Origin: Doris montereyensis
Lineage: Eukaryota; Mollusca; Gastropoda; Nudibranchia; Dorididae
NCBI GenBank assembly: GCA_037039925.1
Contig: JAXRKP010000542.1
Location: 181,001 to 245,000, forward strand
Length of the DNA stretch: 64,000 nt
Direction: 5' to 3'
Position 1 is the first letter of the stretch, and every line of letters begins with the position of its first letter. Shown in pieces: positions 61,496 to 64,000 of this stretch. The notes beneath the pieces were generated by a model. The model was not told the origin of the DNA. It saw only the letters and a list, made by a program, of their open reading frames with translations, and did not search any database. The position numbers and the translations under genes are program-made.

Positions 61496-62221
61496 AATTT
61501 AATCTTTGTTGAAGTGTGTATCTTCATGGCAGGTGGCACTATTTGACTTTGACTAAATCTACATAGAGCTGAATAGGACGTGTACTATTCCACAACATGG
61601 CAAATGGCGCAAGTTGCATGTATACCACCCGTAGCAATTGATAATGTTACTGCGTGAGATACAATGAATAGATTGGATTGGATACAATAGAAATTAATAA
61701 TTGATGGAGACAATGAAGGAAATGTCAAGGAAGTGGAAAGATTGGTACACAAAGAAGAGTACTTTATATCAATTCATGTACAGCAATGATATATTTCCCA
61801 TGCAAGACGTAACCTGCACTTTTCCCGGATTGTGGCAAATAAGGGAAAGAGTCTGTGCTCACTACTCATCATTGTAACTCAAAGGTCACTTGGATCTTCT
61901 TCTATTTCTATTATCAAGCATTTCAACCACTTGCCGTTATCCTTGAACTTTTCATTGATCAGATCATGAAGCAACCATAAATGAGATGTATGGCTGTGAA
62001 GCTTGTAGAACGTAGGCCTACAAATTCTGGGTTAAAACCCTCAGCATAATTTGCTAATGTCTTTTTATTATTTTTAAAAAAGAGCTGTTTTATCTGCCTT
62101 GATAAATCGTTTTCTCCTATTTACTACTGGCATTACTCACTGACAACCCAACTCAACCCCTCCCTGCCTACCCGATGTGTTTTGGGTTGCTTTGCAGCTT
62201 ATGCCCAGTCACCTTAAGTAA

Positions 62222-62525
62222 GTAAAGTTCCTTCAAGGTCGCACGGCCCATGGACCCGGAGCGAATCCCGGTTTCAATAGCGTGAAGTGGAACAGGTGAC
62301 AATAATCCCCTCCTGGCCAGGACGCTAGTCTGACACAGGTTTTTACTCCTATTACCTAAGCCAGTGCTTGTTGTACCCATTTGCATCTGGATAGAGTGGG
62401 GAAAATATGTGTTAAGTGTCTTTCCCAAGGAATACAACGTCTGACCTAGCTTTGCTAGGATTTGTACTCCGGATCTCATGATTCCCAGCCTGGCAGCCTA
62501 ACCGTCGGCCACCGACGCCACAGCC
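62222..62525 (-). mobile_element. SINE family A copy
   Basis: TAAAGTTCCTTCAAGGTCGC, GAGCGAATCCCGGTTTCAAT, TTTCCCAAGGAATACAACGT and CCGGATCTCATGATTCCCAG are in order. Confidence 0.87.
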
Positions 62526-63381
62526 ATCCTTAGAATGTAGTATTATCTGTGATCATTTCAAAGTGAATGGTTGGCGGGCGCTACTGGTTGGTAGATAAAT
62601 AAGAATAAGATAGACAGACAGTCAAAGACAGGGTAGAGGAGGAAAAGAGAGTTAGATAGACAGAGACATAGAAAGAGGGGATGGGAGAGTCAGACAGACA
62701 GAAAAAACACACAGAGAGAGGAGAAAGGAGGGAGGGAGAGAGAGAGTGATAAAGGGTTTCAAGTGATTGTGAATATGAGCTAATTAAATGATTCATTATA
62801 CTGAGATTATGGAGAAGGTTAATTCTTAAGAGAAAAAAAAGAAAAACATTACAAATTGCAAATATTTTACATACATGTATACAATATGTATTTTTTATTA
62901 TTGTTTGCTCATTTTTGTTGAGTTCTGTTATTTTGCCATTGTATGTATTCCCACCCATCCCCTTCTATTTTATTTTGATGTCGTACCATTAACATATCGC
63001 TGTACATATGAGCTCCAAAGTGAAACGCTTCATTATGACAAATGCACTTATTTGAGAATAATAATATTAATATCTTGCAGACATTCATATTCGCTATATG
63101 AGAAACCAATTAATGAATTATTTTTGATTTTGTTGATGGCTTCCGCTTTGGGTTTGTTACAAATTAAAATATACTTTAATGTTTTGCAAATACCTATTGT
63201 CTCTTTCTGTTTCTTTCTTCTTTTTAAAAAATATTTTAAAATAGTTTTTATCTCTTCATTTGTTGATGTTTCAAATTGTCTGTAAAGACTAAAACTAATG
63301 TAAACAAATGAAGACATGGATCATTGTGATGTAAGATATACATGTACATAATAATACTTATAGCTTCAGTTATCTCAGAGA

Positions 63382-63541
<160 letters not shown>

Positions 63542-63807
63542 AAGTATATATGGCTGTATGCAAAGTGAATTACAACATCCCCATTTGCATGACACAGTAC
63601 AAGCAAATTACGATCTTTCCGAGAACCATACCTGTACCAGATTAGAACAAGTTGCCTCAGGAGGCTGTGTGTGACGGCTGGCCTTTCATCTCTAGAACCC
63701 CTTTCCCACCCCAAACCTCCTGACCACCATTCCCCACAATTTCCCCTCCACCTCCCAGTCCCATTCATTTCTTTACTTCCCCCCCCATCCCCCCACGACT
63801 GCTGCAG

Positions 63808-64000
63808 TGAATTCTCACAACAGCGCAATCTTCGGCAATCTCCCCAGATTACGGCAGAACTATCAACAAAGTGATGTTGGTCGTAGTATAAAGGAAGGAG
63901 AAGAAGACAGTAAAAAGTCAGATGGCATGGGACGATTACAAAACAAATACAATAGAATACATGAGGTTGATTATGACGATTCGACGTGTAAACAGAAAAT
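63808..64000 (+). CDS. Probable internal exon of an unidentified gene, cut by the window edge
   Basis: A long C-rich pyrimidine tract (63770-63800) leads into a CAG acceptor at 63805-63807. The frame starting two bases later is open to the end of the window, about 63 codons. It is hydrophilic and charged, beginning NSHNSAIFGNLPRLRQNY and including KEGEEDSKKSDGMGR and NRIHEVDYDDSTCKQK. Composition is less biased than in neighbouring repeats. I do not recognise the family; a cytoplasmic linker or tail is possible. The exon call rests only on the acceptor and the open frame. Confidence 0.4.

Overview
The window is eukaryotic, AT-rich and mostly non-coding. It looks like the genome of a lophotrochozoan, most likely a gastropod mollusc. 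Three conserved animal genes have short exons with GT-AG (rarely GC-AG) introns. The spaces between them are filled with tRNA-type SINEs, (GA)n/(CT)n microsatellites, minisatellites and decayed DNA transposons. The species assignment is an inference from gene and repeat style.

Host genes. (1) CEP70, a centrosomal coiled-coil protein, lies on the minus strand: nine coding exons from the ATG at 6959 down to 199, with the 3' half beyond the left edge. (2) CDK5RAP3 (scaffold of the UFM1 E3 ligase) lies on the plus strand: thirteen coding exons from 20061 to 32736, apparently full length. (3) MFSD5 (major-facilitator transporter) lies on the plus strand in one coding exon, 55559-56927. A probable exon of an unidentified gene begins at 63808 and runs off the right edge.

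Mobile DNA. A decayed transposase-like gene at 13898-15905 sits between short inverted ends at 12650 and 16210. A multi-exon DDE-like gene lies at 37316-41750. A hAT (ZMYM1-like) element occupies 46827-50630 and keeps inverted ends and an 8-bp target duplication. A Penelope-like GIY-YIG endonuclease fragment at 51377-51830 is followed by a hammerhead-like motif at 52888. Smaller elements are a TIR element (10421-12606), a piggyBac-like MITE (33088-33893), a foldback/minisatellite element (about 45041-46150), two SINE families, and a roughly 130-bp dispersed repeat present in at least five copies.

Overall observation. Nearly every reading-frame break in the conserved genes can be explained by one missing base in a homopolymer run. 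In CDK5RAP3 and MFSD5, adding those single bases gives exact open reading frames of the length expected for the family (about 521 and 456 codons). This points to homopolymer under-calling in the assembly rather than gene death, and it affects how every apparent pseudogene in the window should be read.
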